From contig NZ_BMRV01000002.1 in assembly GCF_014648815.1 (NCBI RefSeq), positions 434,001-498,000 on the forward strand: a stretch of 64,000 nucleotides of DNA, given 5' to 3'. The DNA comes from Streptomyces flaveolus (GTDB taxonomy: Bacteria; Actinomycetota; Actinomycetes; Streptomycetales; Streptomycetaceae). Position 1 is the first letter of the stretch. The number at the start of each line of letters is the position of its first letter. Shown here piece after piece: positions 17,243-27,185 of this stretch. Below the pieces are notes generated by a model. That model was not told where the DNA came from, did no database searches, and was given only the letters and a program-made list of their open reading frames with translations. The translations under genes and the position numbers were made by a program.

Positions 17243-18501
17243 GCGGGAACGTCCTCTCGGTCCACGGGCGCGAGGTGGGCGCCGACATGGCTGGTCAACT
17301 CCCAGTCGTTGCGGCCGCGTTGCTCGCGCCATACGGCGCGGACGGCTGCTCCGGCGAGGAGGACCTGGTAGAAGGGGCCGCCGACGATCAGCTTCAGGTA
17401 GTGGGTGAGGCGGACGCGGAGTCCGTACTGCTTGCCGAAGTCGTGCAGGCCGACGACCTCGAAGACGAAGGTGACCAGGGCCGTGACGGCCGGCAGGAAG
17501 GTGATGAAGGCGATGCCGACCGGCACGTCCAGGAAGAGTGCGACGGCCGCGTTCAGCGGGATGATCACACCGGTGAAGGCCTGGAGGAACGGCGTCATCA
17601 GGGTGTAGCGGGCCAGCAGCCGCTGGGTGAAGGTGGGCAGCTGCTTCCAGTCCTTCTTCCGGTACACCTGGAGGAACCCCTGGTTCCAGCGGGTGCGCTG
17701 CTTGAGCAGCGACATCAGCGTGCCCGGGGTCTCCTCCCGGGTGACCATGTCGGAGTCGTAGGCGACGACGACCTTCTTGCCGGTGCTGGAGAGCCGGACG
17801 CCGAGGTCGCAGTCCTCGGCCAGGCAGTCCGGGTCCCAGCCGCCGGCCTCGCGGAGCACGTCCGTGCGCACGAAGACGGTGTTGCCGCCGAGGGGGATGA
17901 ACCCCTTCTGGGCGTGCAGGTGCAGCCGGGAGCGGAACCAGAAGAAGTACTCCAGGCAGTTGCGCAGGCTGTACCAGCTGGAGTGGAAGTTGATCAGCTG
18001 GACGCCGCCCTGGACGACGTCCGCGCCGGTGGTGCGGAAGGCGTGGTCGACGTGGGCGAGCAGCTCGGGATGGACCTGGTCCTCGGCGTCGAAGACCCCG
18101 ACGACGTCACCGCGGCAGTGCGGCAGCGCCGTGTTCATGGCCTTCGGCTTGTTCTTCTTCTCGTGGGTGTCGACGACGACCTGGACGCGCGGGTCGCGGC
18201 CGGCGGCCCGCTCGGCGACCTCGGTGGTCTCCGGGTCGTCGTGGCCGACTATCACGATGATCTCGAAGTCGGTGTGCGTCGAGGTCAGCAGGCGCTGGAT
18301 GGTGTGGTCGAGCACGGCCTGTTCGTGCCGTGCGGGCAGCAGCAGCGAGAACGACACGTGCTCGTCGCCGTCGGGTCTGCTGAACCGGGTGGAGGCGAGC
18401 ACCTCTGGCGTGCGCCAGGCGTGCATCTGCCACCACAGCGTGAAGGCCGCCATCCAGAAGAGCGCGAGCGAGACGGCGGCGACGAAGACAGACGTCAGCA
18501 A
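17239..18501 (-). CDS. cellulose-synthase-like processive GT2
   Basis: The 420-residue membrane glycosyltransferase has the D,D,D,Q(R)xRW set of processive beta-glycan synthases: the DxD-type FDAED (138-141), the catalytic LAEDCDLG (Glu229-Asp230) and QRTRW (268-272). One N-terminal and about three C-terminal membrane helices are visible, and there is no PilZ domain. It is shorter than S. coelicolor CslA. The start is TTG, preceded by GGGGGGATC. As the first gene of the four-gene operon it may build the glycan backbone that the other enzymes modify. Confidence 0.85.
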   Translation of the reverse strand: MLTSVFVAAVSLALFWMAAFTLWWQMHAWRTPEVLASTRFSRPDGDEHVSFSLLLPARHEQAVLDHTIQRLLTSTHTDFEIIVIVGHDDPETTEVAERAAGRDPRVQVVVDTHEKKNKPKAMNTALPHCRGDVVGVFDAEDQVHPELLAHVDHAFRTTGADVVQGGVQLINFHSSWYSLRNCLEYFFWFRSRLHLHAQKGFIPLGGNTVFVRTDVLREAGGWDPDCLAEDCDLGVRLSSTGKKVVVAYDSDMVTREETPGTLMSLLKQRTRWNQGFLQVYRKKDWKQLPTFTQRLLARYTLMTPFLQAFTGVIIPLNAAVALFLDVPVGIAFITFLPAVTALVTFVFEVVGLHDFGKQYGLRVRLTHYLKLIVGGPFYQVLLAGAAVRAVWREQRGRNDWELTSHVGAHLAPVDREDVPA

Positions 18502-18600
18502 GAAAAGATCCCCCCAGATCTTCGAAAACTCCCCCTGCGCGACGGCCCGCCCGGATCAGGCGTCCGCCGCGTCACGGTGAAGAGGCTAGGGGTCTTCTGT

Positions 18601-18656
18601 GAAACACATCGGCTGTTTCGGTGAAGAGCGTGTTTCCTCACAACAGGAACCGGTTC
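18601..18656. promoter_or_regulatory. palindrome-rich leader region upstream of the glycan operon
   Basis: In the AT-richer gap at 18502-18706, GAAACA-N7-TGTTTC (18601-18619) is a perfect inverted repeat and GAACCGGTTC (18647-18656) a perfect 10-bp palindrome. A related ACCGGTTCC recurs at 18671-18679. They lie 100-150 bases upstream of the GT2 start and just past the 3' end of the DUF255 gene, so they most likely act on the glycan operon. Confidence 0.4.
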
Positions 18657-18706
18657 TGAACAGTTCGCCCACCGGTTCCGTTGCGGTTGGTTTCGTCCGT
18701 GTCGTT

Positions 18707-20737
18707 TCAGCTGTTCAGTGTGGTCCGCAGTCGCTCCGGATCCGTCGTCGGCGCGTCGCAGGTGAAGTTGCGGCAGACGTACGCGGCCGGCGCGCCGCCC
18801 ACCAGCGGGCGGCCCGCGAGCAGCGGGAACTCGTCGCTGCCCTCGGCGCCGACGGCGACCACCGCGCCCGGCGCCGTCCCCAGCAGGGCCGTGCGGTGCA
18901 GGCCCCGGGTGGCGGCGTCGCCGAGGTCCGGCCCGACGACGGCGACTTCGCGGGGCCCGTCGAGCAGGGCCTCGGCGGCGGCGAGGCCCCAGCCGATGAA
19001 GCGCGGGACGCGCGGGCCGAGCGCCTTCACCACGCCGAGCGCGTGCTCGGCGGCGGTGCGGTGGGGTTCGGAGCCGGTGTGGGCGGCGTAGGACAGCAGG
19101 GCGCCCGCGGCGGCGGTCCAGCCGGACGGGGTGGCGTTGTCGGTCGGGTCCTGCGGGCGGCGGATCAGCCGCTCGGCGTCGGCGGCGGTGTCGTAGAGGG
19201 AGCCGGAGTCGTCGGTGAAGCGGGTGAGGACGTGGTCGAGCAGCAGCCCGGCGAAGTCCAGCCAGACGCCCTCACCGGTGACGGACGCGAGGGCGAGGAA
19301 GCCCTCCGCCACGTCGGCGTAGTCCTCCAGCACCCCGGCGTTGGCGCCCGCACGGCCGTCCTTGCTGGTGCGGCAGAGCCGGGCCTGCTCGTCGAGGTGC
19401 AGCCGCACCAGCAGGTCGGCGGCGGCCACGGCGGCCTCGACCAGATCCGGGCGTTCGAAATAGGCGCCGGTCTCGGCGAGCGCGGCGATCGCCAGGCCGT
19501 TCCAGGCGGCGACCACCTTGTCGTCGCGGCCGGGGGCGGGACGCTCCGCACGGGCGGCCAGCAGCCGTTCCCTTACGGACGCGACCCGCACGGCGTCGAA
19601 CACGCCCTCCTCCTGGGGCAGTTGCAGTACCGAGGCGCCCTCCTCGAAGGTGCCCTCCTCGGTCACGCCGAAGTACTGGGCGGCGAGCGCGGCGTCGTCG
19701 GCCCCGAGCACCTCGGTGAGCTGCGCGGGCGTCCACACGTAGTACGCGCCCTCGACGTGCCGGCCCGTCCCGTCGTCGCTGTCCGCGTCCAGCGCGGAGG
19801 CGAACCCGCCCTCGGCGGTGCGCAGTTCGCCGACCATGAAGTCGGCGGTCTCCAGGGCCACCCGGCGGGCGAGCTCCGACCCCGTGGTACGCCACAGGTG
19901 GGCGTAGACCCGGCACAGCAGGGCGTTGTCGTACAGCATCTTCTCGAAGTGCGGCACCACCCAGTCCCGGTCCACGGAGTACCGGGCGAAGCCGCCGCCG
20001 AGCTGGTCGTAGATCCCGCCGCGTGCCATGCGCTCGCAGGTGTCCTGCGCCATCTGCAGCGCGCCCTCGGCGCCGGTGCGTGCGTGGTGCCTCAGCAGGA
20101 ACTCGATGACCATGGACGGCGGGAACTTCGGCGCCCCGCCGAACCCGCCGCGCTGCGCGTCGTACTCCCGGGTCAGCCCGAGCAGCGCCTGCCCGAGCTC
20201 GGCGTCGCCGGGCGCCTGCGCGTCGCCGTAGGAGATCTCCCGCCCGGCGAGATCGCGCACGATCTTGCCCGCGACCTCGGTGACCTCGCCCCGTCGCTCC
20301 GTCCAGGCCTGCTGGACGCCCTGGAGCACCTGCCGGAAGGACGGCATGCCGTGGCGGGGCTCGGGCGGGTAGTACGTGCCGAAGTAGAAGGGCTCCGCGT
20401 CCGGGGTGAGGAAGACGGTCATGGGCCAGCCGCCGTGGCCGGTCGCCGCCTGCACCGCTTCCATGTACACGGCGTCGACGTCGGGGCGCTCCTCGCGGTC
20501 CACCTTGACGCTGACGAAGTGCGAGTTGAGGAACGCGGCGGTCGGGCCGTCCTCGAACGACTCGTGGGCCATCACGTGGCACCAGTGGCAGCTGCTGTAC
20601 CCGACGCTCAGCAGCACCGGCACGTCCCGCCGCCGCGCCTGAGCGAAGGCCTCGTCCGACCAGGGCCACCAGTCGACGGGGTTGTCGGCGTGCTGAAGGA
20701 GATACGGGGACGTCTCGTGCGCCAGTCGGTTCGGCAT
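18707..20737 (-). CDS. DUF255/YyaL-type thioredoxin-domain protein
   Basis: The 676-residue protein starts with the highly conserved segment [21 protein letters not shown] and a thioredoxin-like domain with the motif [16 protein letters not shown]. An (alpha/alpha)6-barrel like that of glycosidases or epimerases follows. Length is normal. The family (YyaL, human spermatogenesis-associated protein 20) is widespread, but its reaction is not known. The ATG at 20737 is preferred; an in-frame ATG lies at 20746. It is divergent from the STAND ATPase gene. Confidence 0.88.
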   Translation of the reverse strand: MPNRLAHETSPYLLQHADNPVDWWPWSDEAFAQARRRDVPVLLSVGYSSCHWCHVMAHESFEDGPTAAFLNSHFVSVKVDREERPDVDAVYMEAVQAATGHGGWPMTVFLTPDAEPFYFGTYYPPEPRHGMPSFRQVLQGVQQAWTERRGEVTEVAGKIVRDLAGREISYGDAQAPGDAELGQALLGLTREYDAQRGGFGGAPKFPPSMVIEFLLRHHARTGAEGALQMAQDTCERMARGGIYDQLGGGFARYSVDRDWVVPHFEKMLYDNALLCRVYAHLWRTTGSELARRVALETADFMVGELRTAEGGFASALDADSDDGTGRHVEGAYYVWTPAQLTEVLGADDAALAAQYFGVTEEGTFEEGASVLQLPQEEGVFDAVRVASVRERLLAARAERPAPGRDDKVVAAWNGLAIAALAETGAYFERPDLVEAAVAAADLLVRLHLDEQARLCRTSKDGRAGANAGVLEDYADVAEGFLALASVTGEGVWLDFAGLLLDHVLTRFTDDSGSLYDTAADAERLIRRPQDPTDNATPSGWTAAAGALLSYAAHTGSEPHRTAAEHALGVVKALGPRVPRFIGWGLAAAEALLDGPREVAVVGPDLGDAATRGLHRTALLGTAPGAVVAVGAEGSDEFPLLAGRPLVGGAPAAYVCRNFTCDAPTTDPERLRTTLNS

Positions 20738-20933
20738 GGTGTCCATCCTGCCCCAGTACCCCCGCCCCGCCGGACAGCACACCGCCGTGCCCCGGTCCTC
20801 TCCCCAGGGTCTCCTCACCGCGGCACATTTGACCGGCGGACAACCGGGGAAGGACCCGGGGGCGGGCCGGGAGGGACCCGGCGATGCCTGGGGACACCAG
20901 GGGGATGCCATTGCCGCCGGAGGGGGACGGGAC

Positions 20934-23900
20934 ATGCGGGACAGTCATCGGGTGGAGGCCGAGCGGCTGCTGACGCGGGCCGTGGAGGAGGAGGTGCGGC
21001 GCTCGGGCGGGCGCACGGACGGGAACGTGCTGCTGTCGCGGGCCCGCGGGGCCCTGGACGCGATGGCGGAGACGGCCGCCGAGGAGTACGAGGCCTACAC
21101 CCACGCGCTGGACGAGGCGTCGGCCGGACAGCTCACCTTCCGGCAGCGCTACGCCCAGGAGGGCGGCGGCACTCCCCTGCTGGTGGCCGCCGTGGCGGCG
21201 GTCTCCGCGGTCGTCGCCGACGTGGCGCTCGGCACCGGCACGGGCACGGCGGTCGGCGCGGGCGTCGCCGTGGGCGTCGTCGGCGCGGCGGCGGCCGTGG
21301 TCAAGGTGGCCGGCTCCCACGTGCCGGCCGCCCATCGCCGCGCCGGTGCGGCGAGCCAGCCGGGCGGGCCCGAGCAGCTGCGGCTCCAGTGGCTCACCGC
21401 GCTGGAGGTGCGCGGCATCCGGCCGTTCCTGGACCAGCAGCGGGTGCTCGCCGCGTCCACGGGGCCGAAGAAGGCCGGGCCGAAGCTGCGGGGCGCCGAC
21501 AAGAGCGCTGCGGCCCGGGGGCGCAGTGTGCTGGAGCAGTCGTTCGCGCAGCTGCCGCAGCCCGAGGGCGCGTTCGCCGGGCGGCGCCAGGAGATGGCGC
21601 GGCTGCGGCAGTGGGTGCAGGCGGCCCGGGCGAGCACGGAGACGCAGCCGACGGTCGTGGTGCTGCACGGGGCGCCCGGCAGCGGCCGTACGACGCTCGC
21701 GGTGCGGGCCGCGCACGAGCTGCGGGACCACTTCCGCGGGGCGTGCGTGGTCGATCTGCGCGGGGACAGCGCCTCCTCGGGGGGCGAGTCGCCGCTGACC
21801 ACCCGGGACGCCCTGCTGCATCTGCTGAACCGGCTCGGGGCGCCCCGCGAGCAGTTGCTGTTCCGGGAGCGGTCCTCGGCGGACCAGCAGGTCAAGCGGC
21901 TGAGCGAGCTGTACCACCAGCATCTGACGGGCGTGCCGGTCACCATCGTGCTGGACGACGCCTCGGACCCCGAGCAGGTGCGCGCGCTGGTGCCCGAACG
22001 GTCGGACAGCCTGGTGCTGGTCACCGCCCGGAAGGCGCTGGAGCTGCCGCCCGACCTGCCCGCGCGGGTGTTCCGGCTGCCGGTGGAGCCGCTGGACGCG
22101 GCCGGCGCGGAGGAGTTGCTCGGCGCCGCCGCCGAGGACGCGTCGGGGCCGTACGACGCCGATTCCGCCGAGCGGATCCGGCAGCTGTGCGGCGGGCTGC
22201 CGCTGGCGCTGCGCATCGCGGGCTCGTCGCTGGGCCCGCGCTCGCCTCGCCGGCTGGCCACGGACCTGGGCGCGTACGGTCCGGTGGAGCCTGTCGAGCG
22301 GGCGCTGTGGCTGCGCTACACCGACCAGTCGGAGCAGGCCCGGCGGCTGCTGCGGCGGCTGGCGCTGGCCGGGCGCACCTCGCTGGGCGCCGCCGCCGCG
22401 GCCGCGCTGCTGGCCACCGACGAGACACAGGCTGCGCGGCAGCTGGCGGCGCTGTCGGACGCGGGGCTGCTCGATCACGTCCGGGGCAGCCGCTACCGGC
22501 TGCACGACGTGGTGCGGGCCTTCGCCGGGGCCCGTCTCCTCGACGAGGAGGAGCCGGCGGAGATCGCCGCGGCGCAGGAACGGCTGATCGCGAACTACGC
22601 CGAGCTGGCCGACTCGGTGCTGCGCCTGGTGGACGGCAACATGTCGACCCGCTCGGACCGGTTCGGGCAGCACGGCTTCACGTCCCTGGACGAGGCGCTG
22701 CGCTGGCTGGACGACGAGTCGAGCTTCATCACGGCGGCGCTGCGGCACGCGGAGGGCGTCGACCAGGGCACGGTGCTGAACCTGCTGGGCGCGCTGTGCG
22801 ACTACTGCCTGCTGCGGGGCGACCTGTACCGGCTGGGCGAGATCAGCGAGCTGGCGCAGTCCGTGGACCAGGGGCTGCTGGTGCGCTCCGTGCAGTGGCG
22901 TACCGGTATCGCGGCCCGGCAGCTCGGCGAGCTGGACAAGGCGCGCACCACGCTCACCTCCGTGGTCGACCTGTACATGGAGGCCCATCACGACGCGGGG
23001 GCGGCGCGTGCCCTGTGCTCGCTCGGGATCACGCTGCATCACCAGGGCAATCTGACCGAGGCGGCGGCGAAGCTGCGGGAGGCGCTGGACCTTCAGGCCT
23101 CCCCGGAGCTGGCCACGGACCGGGCGTGGACGCTGCACGCGCTGGCGGCCGTGCAGCGGGACCGGGCCCGGCTGGCGGAGGCCATGGACCTGCTCACCGA
23201 GTCCCTGGTCCTGCACCGCGCGGGCGAGTCGGTGCACGGCCAGGCGTGGGCCCACTTCCAGCTCGGCCAGCTGCGGCTGCGGATGGGCGACGTACCGCGG
23301 GCGGAGTCGGAGCTGCGGGCCGCCCTGGAGCTGTACGGCCGTACCCAGGACGCCCGCGGCGAGGCGTGGGCGCTGACCCAGCTGGCGCGGGCCCGGCTGA
23401 TGGACGGCGACGCCTCCGAGGCGGCCGAGGAGCTGCGGCAGGCCGCGGCCCGGCACCGCGAGAACGAGGACGCGCGCGGCGAGGCGTGGAGCATCTACTA
23501 CCTGGGGCAGGCCCTCGAGGAGACGGGCGCCCTGGACCGGGCGGTCCGTGAGCTGGAACGCTCCCGCACCATGTTCTCGCGGATGCGGGACGTGTACGGC
23601 CTGGCCTGTGCCCGGCACCATTCGGCGCGGGTGACCCGGGACCAGCGGGCCGCCCAGACGGGCTCGCTCAGGAATTCGGGCTTCGCCCGCCAGCTCCTCG
23701 TCGACGCGCGCGCCGACTTCCAGCGGATCGGTGTCGGCCACGGGGAGGCGTGGACGTGCCTGGAGCTGGCCGTGGTGGACGCCGGCAACGCCCGTACGCC
23801 GCAGGCGCTGGCCCTGTGCGACGAGGCGGCGGCGCTGTTCGCGGCGTACGGCGACCGGCGCGGTGAGGACTGGGCCCGCTTCCTGCGCTGCACGCTGCTG

Positions 23901-24143
23901 CCGTACGCCGCCCCCGGCGGGGTGGAGGTCGGTACGGCGGTGGCGCAGGAGGAGCTGGCCCAGCTGTCCCGCGCCCGGCATCCGGCACGCGACACGAAGC
24001 TGGACGACTACGTGGAGGCGTACCAGCTGCTGCTGGAGCGGGGGGTGCGGCTGGAGGCGGGCTGGCAGGCCTGGCGCCTCGGCATGATCCCGGACCGGCA
24101 CGCGCGTGAGGTGATGGGCGTGGCGGTGACGGCGGGGCAGTGA
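20934..24143 (+). CDS. STAND-family ATPase with NB-ARC-like core and C-terminal TPR-like repeats
   Basis: The 1069-residue protein has an N-terminal helical part (1-75), a glycine/alanine-rich hydrophobic stretch (about 78-130), then an NB-ARC-type module: P-loop GAPGSGRTT (about 246-254), Walker B TIVLDDAS (about 340), and [12 protein letters not shown] (GLPL motif). A winged-helix segment ([10 protein letters not shown]) and many TPR-like helical pairs from about 560 to the end follow. STAND proteins act as ligand-triggered switches. AGGGGGAC precedes the ATG. It lies alone, divergent from the DUF255 gene, and ends in a strong hairpin. The signal sensed and the output are not visible. Confidence 0.82.
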   Translation: MRDSHRVEAERLLTRAVEEEVRRSGGRTDGNVLLSRARGALDAMAETAAEEYEAYTHALDEASAGQLTFRQRYAQEGGGTPLLVAAVAAVSAVVADVALGTGTGTAVGAGVAVGVVGAAAAVVKVAGSHVPAAHRRAGAASQPGGPEQLRLQWLTALEVRGIRPFLDQQRVLAASTGPKKAGPKLRGADKSAAARGRSVLEQSFAQLPQPEGAFAGRRQEMARLRQWVQAARASTETQPTVVVLHGAPGSGRTTLAVRAAHELRDHFRGACVVDLRGDSASSGGESPLTTRDALLHLLNRLGAPREQLLFRERSSADQQVKRLSELYHQHLTGVPVTIVLDDASDPEQVRALVPERSDSLVLVTARKALELPPDLPARVFRLPVEPLDAAGAEELLGAAAEDASGPYDADSAERIRQLCGGLPLALRIAGSSLGPRSPRRLATDLGAYGPVEPVERALWLRYTDQSEQARRLLRRLALAGRTSLGAAAAAALLATDETQAARQLAALSDAGLLDHVRGSRYRLHDVVRAFAGARLLDEEEPAEIAAAQERLIANYAELADSVLRLVDGNMSTRSDRFGQHGFTSLDEALRWLDDESSFITAALRHAEGVDQGTVLNLLGALCDYCLLRGDLYRLGEISELAQSVDQGLLVRSVQWRTGIAARQLGELDKARTTLTSVVDLYMEAHHDAGAARALCSLGITLHHQGNLTEAAAKLREALDLQASPELATDRAWTLHALAAVQRDRARLAEAMDLLTESLVLHRAGESVHGQAWAHFQLGQLRLRMGDVPRAESELRAALELYGRTQDARGEAWALTQLARARLMDGDASEAAEELRQAAARHRENEDARGEAWSIYYLGQALEETGALDRAVRELERSRTMFSRMRDVYGLACARHHSARVTRDQRAAQTGSLRNSGFARQLLVDARADFQRIGVGHGEAWTCLELAVVDAGNARTPQALALCDEAAALFAAYGDRRGEDWARFLRCTLLPYAAPGGVEVGTAVAQEELAQLSRARHPARDTKLDDYVEAYQLLLERGVRLEAGWQAWRLGMIPDRHAREVMGVAVTAGQ

Positions 24144-24154
24144 ACCCCGACGGT

Positions 24155-24193
24155 CACCGGGCCGGGCGGCACGACAGCCGCTCCGGCCCGGTG
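24155..24193. terminator. bidirectional hairpin between STAND gene and small membrane protein gene
   Basis: An 11-bp stem (24155-24165 with 24183-24193, arm CACCGGGCCGG) continues into an inner GCGGC/GCCGC pairing with one bulged base and a six-base loop. It is placed to stop transcription from both sides. Confidence 0.75.
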
Positions 24194-24213
24194 CGCGGAC
24201 GTCCCGGGGCGGG

Positions 24214-24465
24214 TCAGCCCTGCTGCGGCTCGGCCCGGCCGGAGGTCTTGCCCGTCCCGCCGCCGGGGGCACCGGCCTCCGGGTCCGGGGACTCCTTGAA
24301 GTCGACCCTGCCCATGTGCCGGTTCATGGACTTCATCAGACCCCACACCGCCAGGGCCATCACCGCGAAGACGATGAAGCCGAGGACGCCGGGGGTGACC
24401 TTGTCCTCGTCGATCTCGGCGAGGGTGACGAGGTGCGTCATTGCCAGGCTTGCGCTTGCGCTCAT
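24214..24465 (-). CDS. small single-span membrane protein, 83 aa
   Basis: The protein has one membrane helix (GVLGFIVFAVMALAVWGLMKSM) and a charged, Gly/Pro-rich cytoplasmic tail. I do not recognise a family. It follows mca by one base (mca stop TGA, then CATG), so it is in the mca operon. An ATG at 24474 overlapping mca, or one at 24441, are alternative starts. Confidence 0.7.
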   Translation of the reverse strand: MSASASLAMTHLVTLAEIDEDKVTPGVLGFIVFAVMALAVWGLMKSMNRHMGRVDFKESPDPEAGAPGGGTGKTSGRAEPQQG

Positions 24466-24466
24466 G

Positions 24467-25348
24467 TCAGGCATTGTCCCGGATGCCCGCGAAGAGGTCG
24501 TCCTCGGGGAGGGAAGTGTCCACGAGGGACTTCGCGAGCTCGTACTCCTCGGTGGGCCAGACCTCCTTCTGGATCTCCATCGGCACCCGGAACCAGCCGC
24601 CGTCCGGGTCGATCTGCGTGGCGTGCGCGATCAGCGCCTTGTCACGGACCTCGAAGAAGTCGGCGCAGGGCACGTGCGTGGTGAGCGTGCGCTCCTTGCG
24701 CTCGAACTCCGACCAGCGCTTGAGCCAGTCCCCGTACGGCGACTCCAGGCCGCGCTCCAGCAGCGCGTTGTGCAGCGCCTCGGTGCGGGGGCGGTTGAAG
24801 CCCTGGTTGTAGTACACCTTCAGCGGCTGGTACGCCGGGCCGTACTCGCTCTCCGGGTACTTCTCGGTGTCGGCCGCGCCCTCGAAGGCCACCATCGTGA
24901 TCTTGTGGGTCATGATGTGGTCGGGGTGCGGGTAACCGCCGTTCTCGTCGTAGGTGGTGATCACCTGCGGGCGGAAGGAGCGGATCTTGCGCACCAGCTC
25001 GCCGGCCGCCTTGTCGACGTCCTCCAGGGCGAAGCAGCCCTCCGGCAGCGGCGGCAGCGGGTCGCCCTCGGGCAGGCCGGAGTCGACGAAGCCGAGCCAT
25101 TCCTGCTTGACGCCCAGGATCTCCCGGGCCTCGTCCATCTCCTTCTTGCGTACCTCGTGGATGTTCTCCTCGATGTACGCGTCGCCCTGCAGCTTGGGGT
25201 TGAGGATGGAGCCGCGCTCGCCGCCCGTGCAGGTCACCACCAGCACGTCCACCCCTTCGGACACGTACTTCGCCATGGTGGCCGCGCCCTTGCTCGACTC
25301 GTCGTCGGGGTGGGCGTGGACGGCCATCAGTCGCAGCTGGTCAGTCAA
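24467..25348 (-). CDS. mca: mycothiol S-conjugate amidase
   Basis: The 293-residue enzyme cleaves mycothiol S-conjugates to a mercapturic acid and glucosaminyl-inositol, for detoxification in the cytoplasm. The LmbE/PIG-L zinc site is complete: AHPDDE (His13, Asp16) and the late YPHPDHIMTH. The CTGGERGS loop and overall length match Mca rather than the shorter MshB. The TTG start has GAGGA upstream; starting at Met8 would remove the first strand before AHPDDE. It is divergent from the DUF4307 gene. Confidence 0.95.
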   Translation of the reverse strand: MTDQLRLMAVHAHPDDESSKGAATMAKYVSEGVDVLVVTCTGGERGSILNPKLQGDAYIEENIHEVRKKEMDEAREILGVKQEWLGFVDSGLPEGDPLPPLPEGCFALEDVDKAAGELVRKIRSFRPQVITTYDENGGYPHPDHIMTHKITMVAFEGAADTEKYPESEYGPAYQPLKVYYNQGFNRPRTEALHNALLERGLESPYGDWLKRWSEFERKERTLTTHVPCADFFEVRDKALIAHATQIDPDGGWFRVPMEIQKEVWPTEEYELAKSLVDTSLPEDDLFAGIRDNA

Positions 25349-25563
25349 GACTCAATCCTCGGTCAGTCGGCGCCCTGTGTGCGGTGGCGCGATCCAATAG
25401 GTGCCGCCCCGTAGGGGCGTCGTCGTTCAGGGGCGGCGGTCGGGTGGCGGGCGGGAGGCTTCTATAGTGACCGAATCGGGGGGCGAATAATTCCGGGGTC
25501 CGGGAACAACACGCTTCGGGGCCCCTTTCGGGACATTCTCCCGCTCCTGCCGAGAGGACGATC

Positions 25564-25962
25564 ATGAGCACGGCGACCACGAGAGCGCCCGAGGGCCGTT
25601 ACGGCCGCTCCTCGGACGAACGGTCCGACCGCACCCTCAAGGTCGTCGGCGCCGCGCTCGGTGCCGTGCTGCTCGTGGTGATCGGCTGGTTCGGCTACCA
25701 CTACGTCGGCCAGAACAAGATCAGCGCCGAGGTGATCAGCTTCGAGATCACCGACAAGGCGGTCCAGGTGCATCTGGAGGTCCGCAAGGACGCCGGGGCC
25801 GCCGGCTACTGCACGATGCGCTCCCAGGCCGAGAACGGCGAAGAGGTGGGCCGGGCCGACTTCCGTTTCGGCGGGGACGCCACGCGCATCGACAAGGTCG
25901 TCACGCTGCGCACGAAGGCCCGCGGCACCTCGGCCGAGCTGCTCGGCTGCCACGCGGAGTGA
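25564..25962 (+). CDS. DUF4307 membrane-anchored protein
   Basis: The 132-residue protein has a short basic N-terminus, one membrane helix (VVGAALGAVLLVVIGWFGYHYV) and an exported beta domain (SAEVISFEITDKAVQVHLEV) with two cysteines (YCTMRS and LLGCHAE) that could pair. It matches the actinobacterial DUF4307 family, which usually sits between mca and greA as here. Function is unknown. GAGAGGACG precedes the ATG. Confidence 0.85.
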   Translation: MSTATTRAPEGRYGRSSDERSDRTLKVVGAALGAVLLVVIGWFGYHYVGQNKISAEVISFEITDKAVQVHLEVRKDAGAAGYCTMRSQAENGEEVGRADFRFGGDATRIDKVVTLRTKARGTSAELLGCHAE

Positions 25963-26129
25963 CGCCCCGGGAATCCGTCGACGCTGACCTGCGTTGACGT
26001 GAATCTAGTGGCTTATGTCCTCCCCCTTTGCCCACTGAATTGTTAGGCTCGTGGTTTCGCCCTTCCGTGGAGGAACATCCTTCTGGGTAGGGCGTTGCTT
26101 TGTATTCCCAGTACCGACGAGGAGCACCT

Positions 26130-26627
26130 GTGACCCAGACCAGCGAGAACGTCACCTGGCTGACCCAGGAGGCGTACAACAAGCTCAAGGAGGAGCTTGC
26201 GTACCTTACTGGTCCCGCGCGCACCGAGATCTCTGCCAAGATCGCCGCGGCGCGCGAGGAGGGGGACCTGCGCGAGAACGGCGGGTACCACGCTGCCAAG
26301 GAGGAGCAGGGCAAGCAGGAGCTCCGCGTGCGCCAGCTGACCCAGCTCCTCGAGAGCGCGAAGGTGGGCGAGGCCCCCGCCGCGGACGGCGTGGTGGCGC
26401 CCGGCATGGTCGTCACGATCGCCTTCGACGGCGACGAGGACGACACGCTGACCTTCCTGCTCGCCTCGCGCGAGTACGCCAGCTCGGACATCGAGACCTA
26501 TTCGCCGCAGTCCCCGCTGGGCTCCGGCGTCAACGGCCACAAGGTCGGCGAGGACGCGGAGTACGAGCTGCCGAACGGCAAGTCGGCCTCCGTGAAGATC
26601 CTCAAGGCCGAGCCCTACAACGGCTGA
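26130..26627 (+). CDS. greA: transcription elongation factor GreA
   Basis: The 165-residue protein rescues backtracked RNA polymerase by stimulating transcript cleavage. The N-terminal coiled coil carries the acidic tip (GDLRENGGYHAAKEEQG), and the C-terminal FKBP-like domain contains the usual SPLGSGVNGHKVGEDAEY. The GTG start has GAGGAG five bases upstream and is preferred over an in-frame ATG at 26100. A perfect hairpin terminator follows. Confidence 0.97.
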   Translation: MTQTSENVTWLTQEAYNKLKEELAYLTGPARTEISAKIAAAREEGDLRENGGYHAAKEEQGKQELRVRQLTQLLESAKVGEAPAADGVVAPGMVVTIAFDGDEDDTLTFLLASREYASSDIETYSPQSPLGSGVNGHKVGEDAEYELPNGKSASVKILKAEPYNG

Positions 26628-26642
26628 TCCCTGTCCTTCGCG

Positions 26643-26673
26643 AGCCCCCGGCGTCCTCGTGACGCCGGGGGCT
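26643..26673 (+). terminator. greA terminator hairpin
   Basis: A perfect 13-bp stem (26643-26655 with 26661-26673, arm AGCCCCCGGCGTC) encloses a five-base loop and is followed by TTCGTCGT. It also faces the end of the convergent lipoprotein gene. Confidence 0.85.
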
Positions 26674-26689
26674 TCGTCGTCCCGGGGGC

Positions 26690-27181
26690 TCAGCCGCCCT
26701 GCCGCTCCAGCCGGAAGGCGGGGCAGGCGTCCGGGTCGTCGTCCGCGTAGAGGTGGGTGTGCCCGTCGCCCTCGGCGATCGACAGGGCGTCGAGGGTGTC
26801 CCCCTTCAGGAAGCGCTGCGGCGCGGTGAAGGAGAGGGACAGGCGTGCGAACTCGGTGGCCGAGGTGCCGCCCTGCACGACGGCCCACGTGCCGGTCCCG
26901 TCGAAGGTCTCGCCGAGTTCGCTCCGGTACCAGTCGCCGGTCGGCCAGTCGTGCACGGTGACCGTGCCGCTGCCCGGCTCGTCCTGCGAGGCCTTCAGGG
27001 TGAGCGTCACGCCCCCCGCGTCGCCCTCGCCCCGGTAGGTGCCGGCGAGCTGCCCGGAGGTCGCGCCGACCGCCTGCTCCCCCATGCAGGCCTCGACGGC
27101 GGTGGGCGCCGACGAACAGCCCGGCAGGCAGGTCAGCAGGGCCAGCACGGCGGCCGCCGCCGGCAGTCGTACTCGGGACAC
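26690..27181 (-). CDS. putative lipoprotein, 163 aa, third gene of WXG operon
   Basis: The protein has a lipoprotein signal peptide with lipobox LPGC (Cys22), then a compact beta-rich domain. No family is recognised. The GTG start is four bases after the stop of the WXG-type gene; its ribosome site AAGGAG lies inside that gene's last codons, so the two are translated together. A surface lipoprotein next to a secreted effector could be an immunity protein, but this is a guess from gene order. Confidence 0.75.
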   Translation of the reverse strand: MSRVRLPAAAAVLALLTCLPGCSSAPTAVEACMGEQAVGATSGQLAGTYRGEGDAGGVTLTLKASQDEPGSGTVTVHDWPTGDWYRSELGETFDGTGTWAVVQGGTSATEFARLSLSFTAPQRFLKGDTLDALSIAEGDGHTHLYADDDPDACPAFRLERQGG

Positions 27182-27185
27182 CGAC

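Noticed and set aside
18599..24272. Very long open frames on the wrong strand or frame (e.g. 18599-23551 plus, 19272-24272 minus, 10436-13261 minus).
   Set aside because: They are typical high-GC shadow frames, Ala/Arg/Gly/Pro-rich without motifs, and lie over the DUF255, STAND and oxidase genes, which have clear domains and starts.
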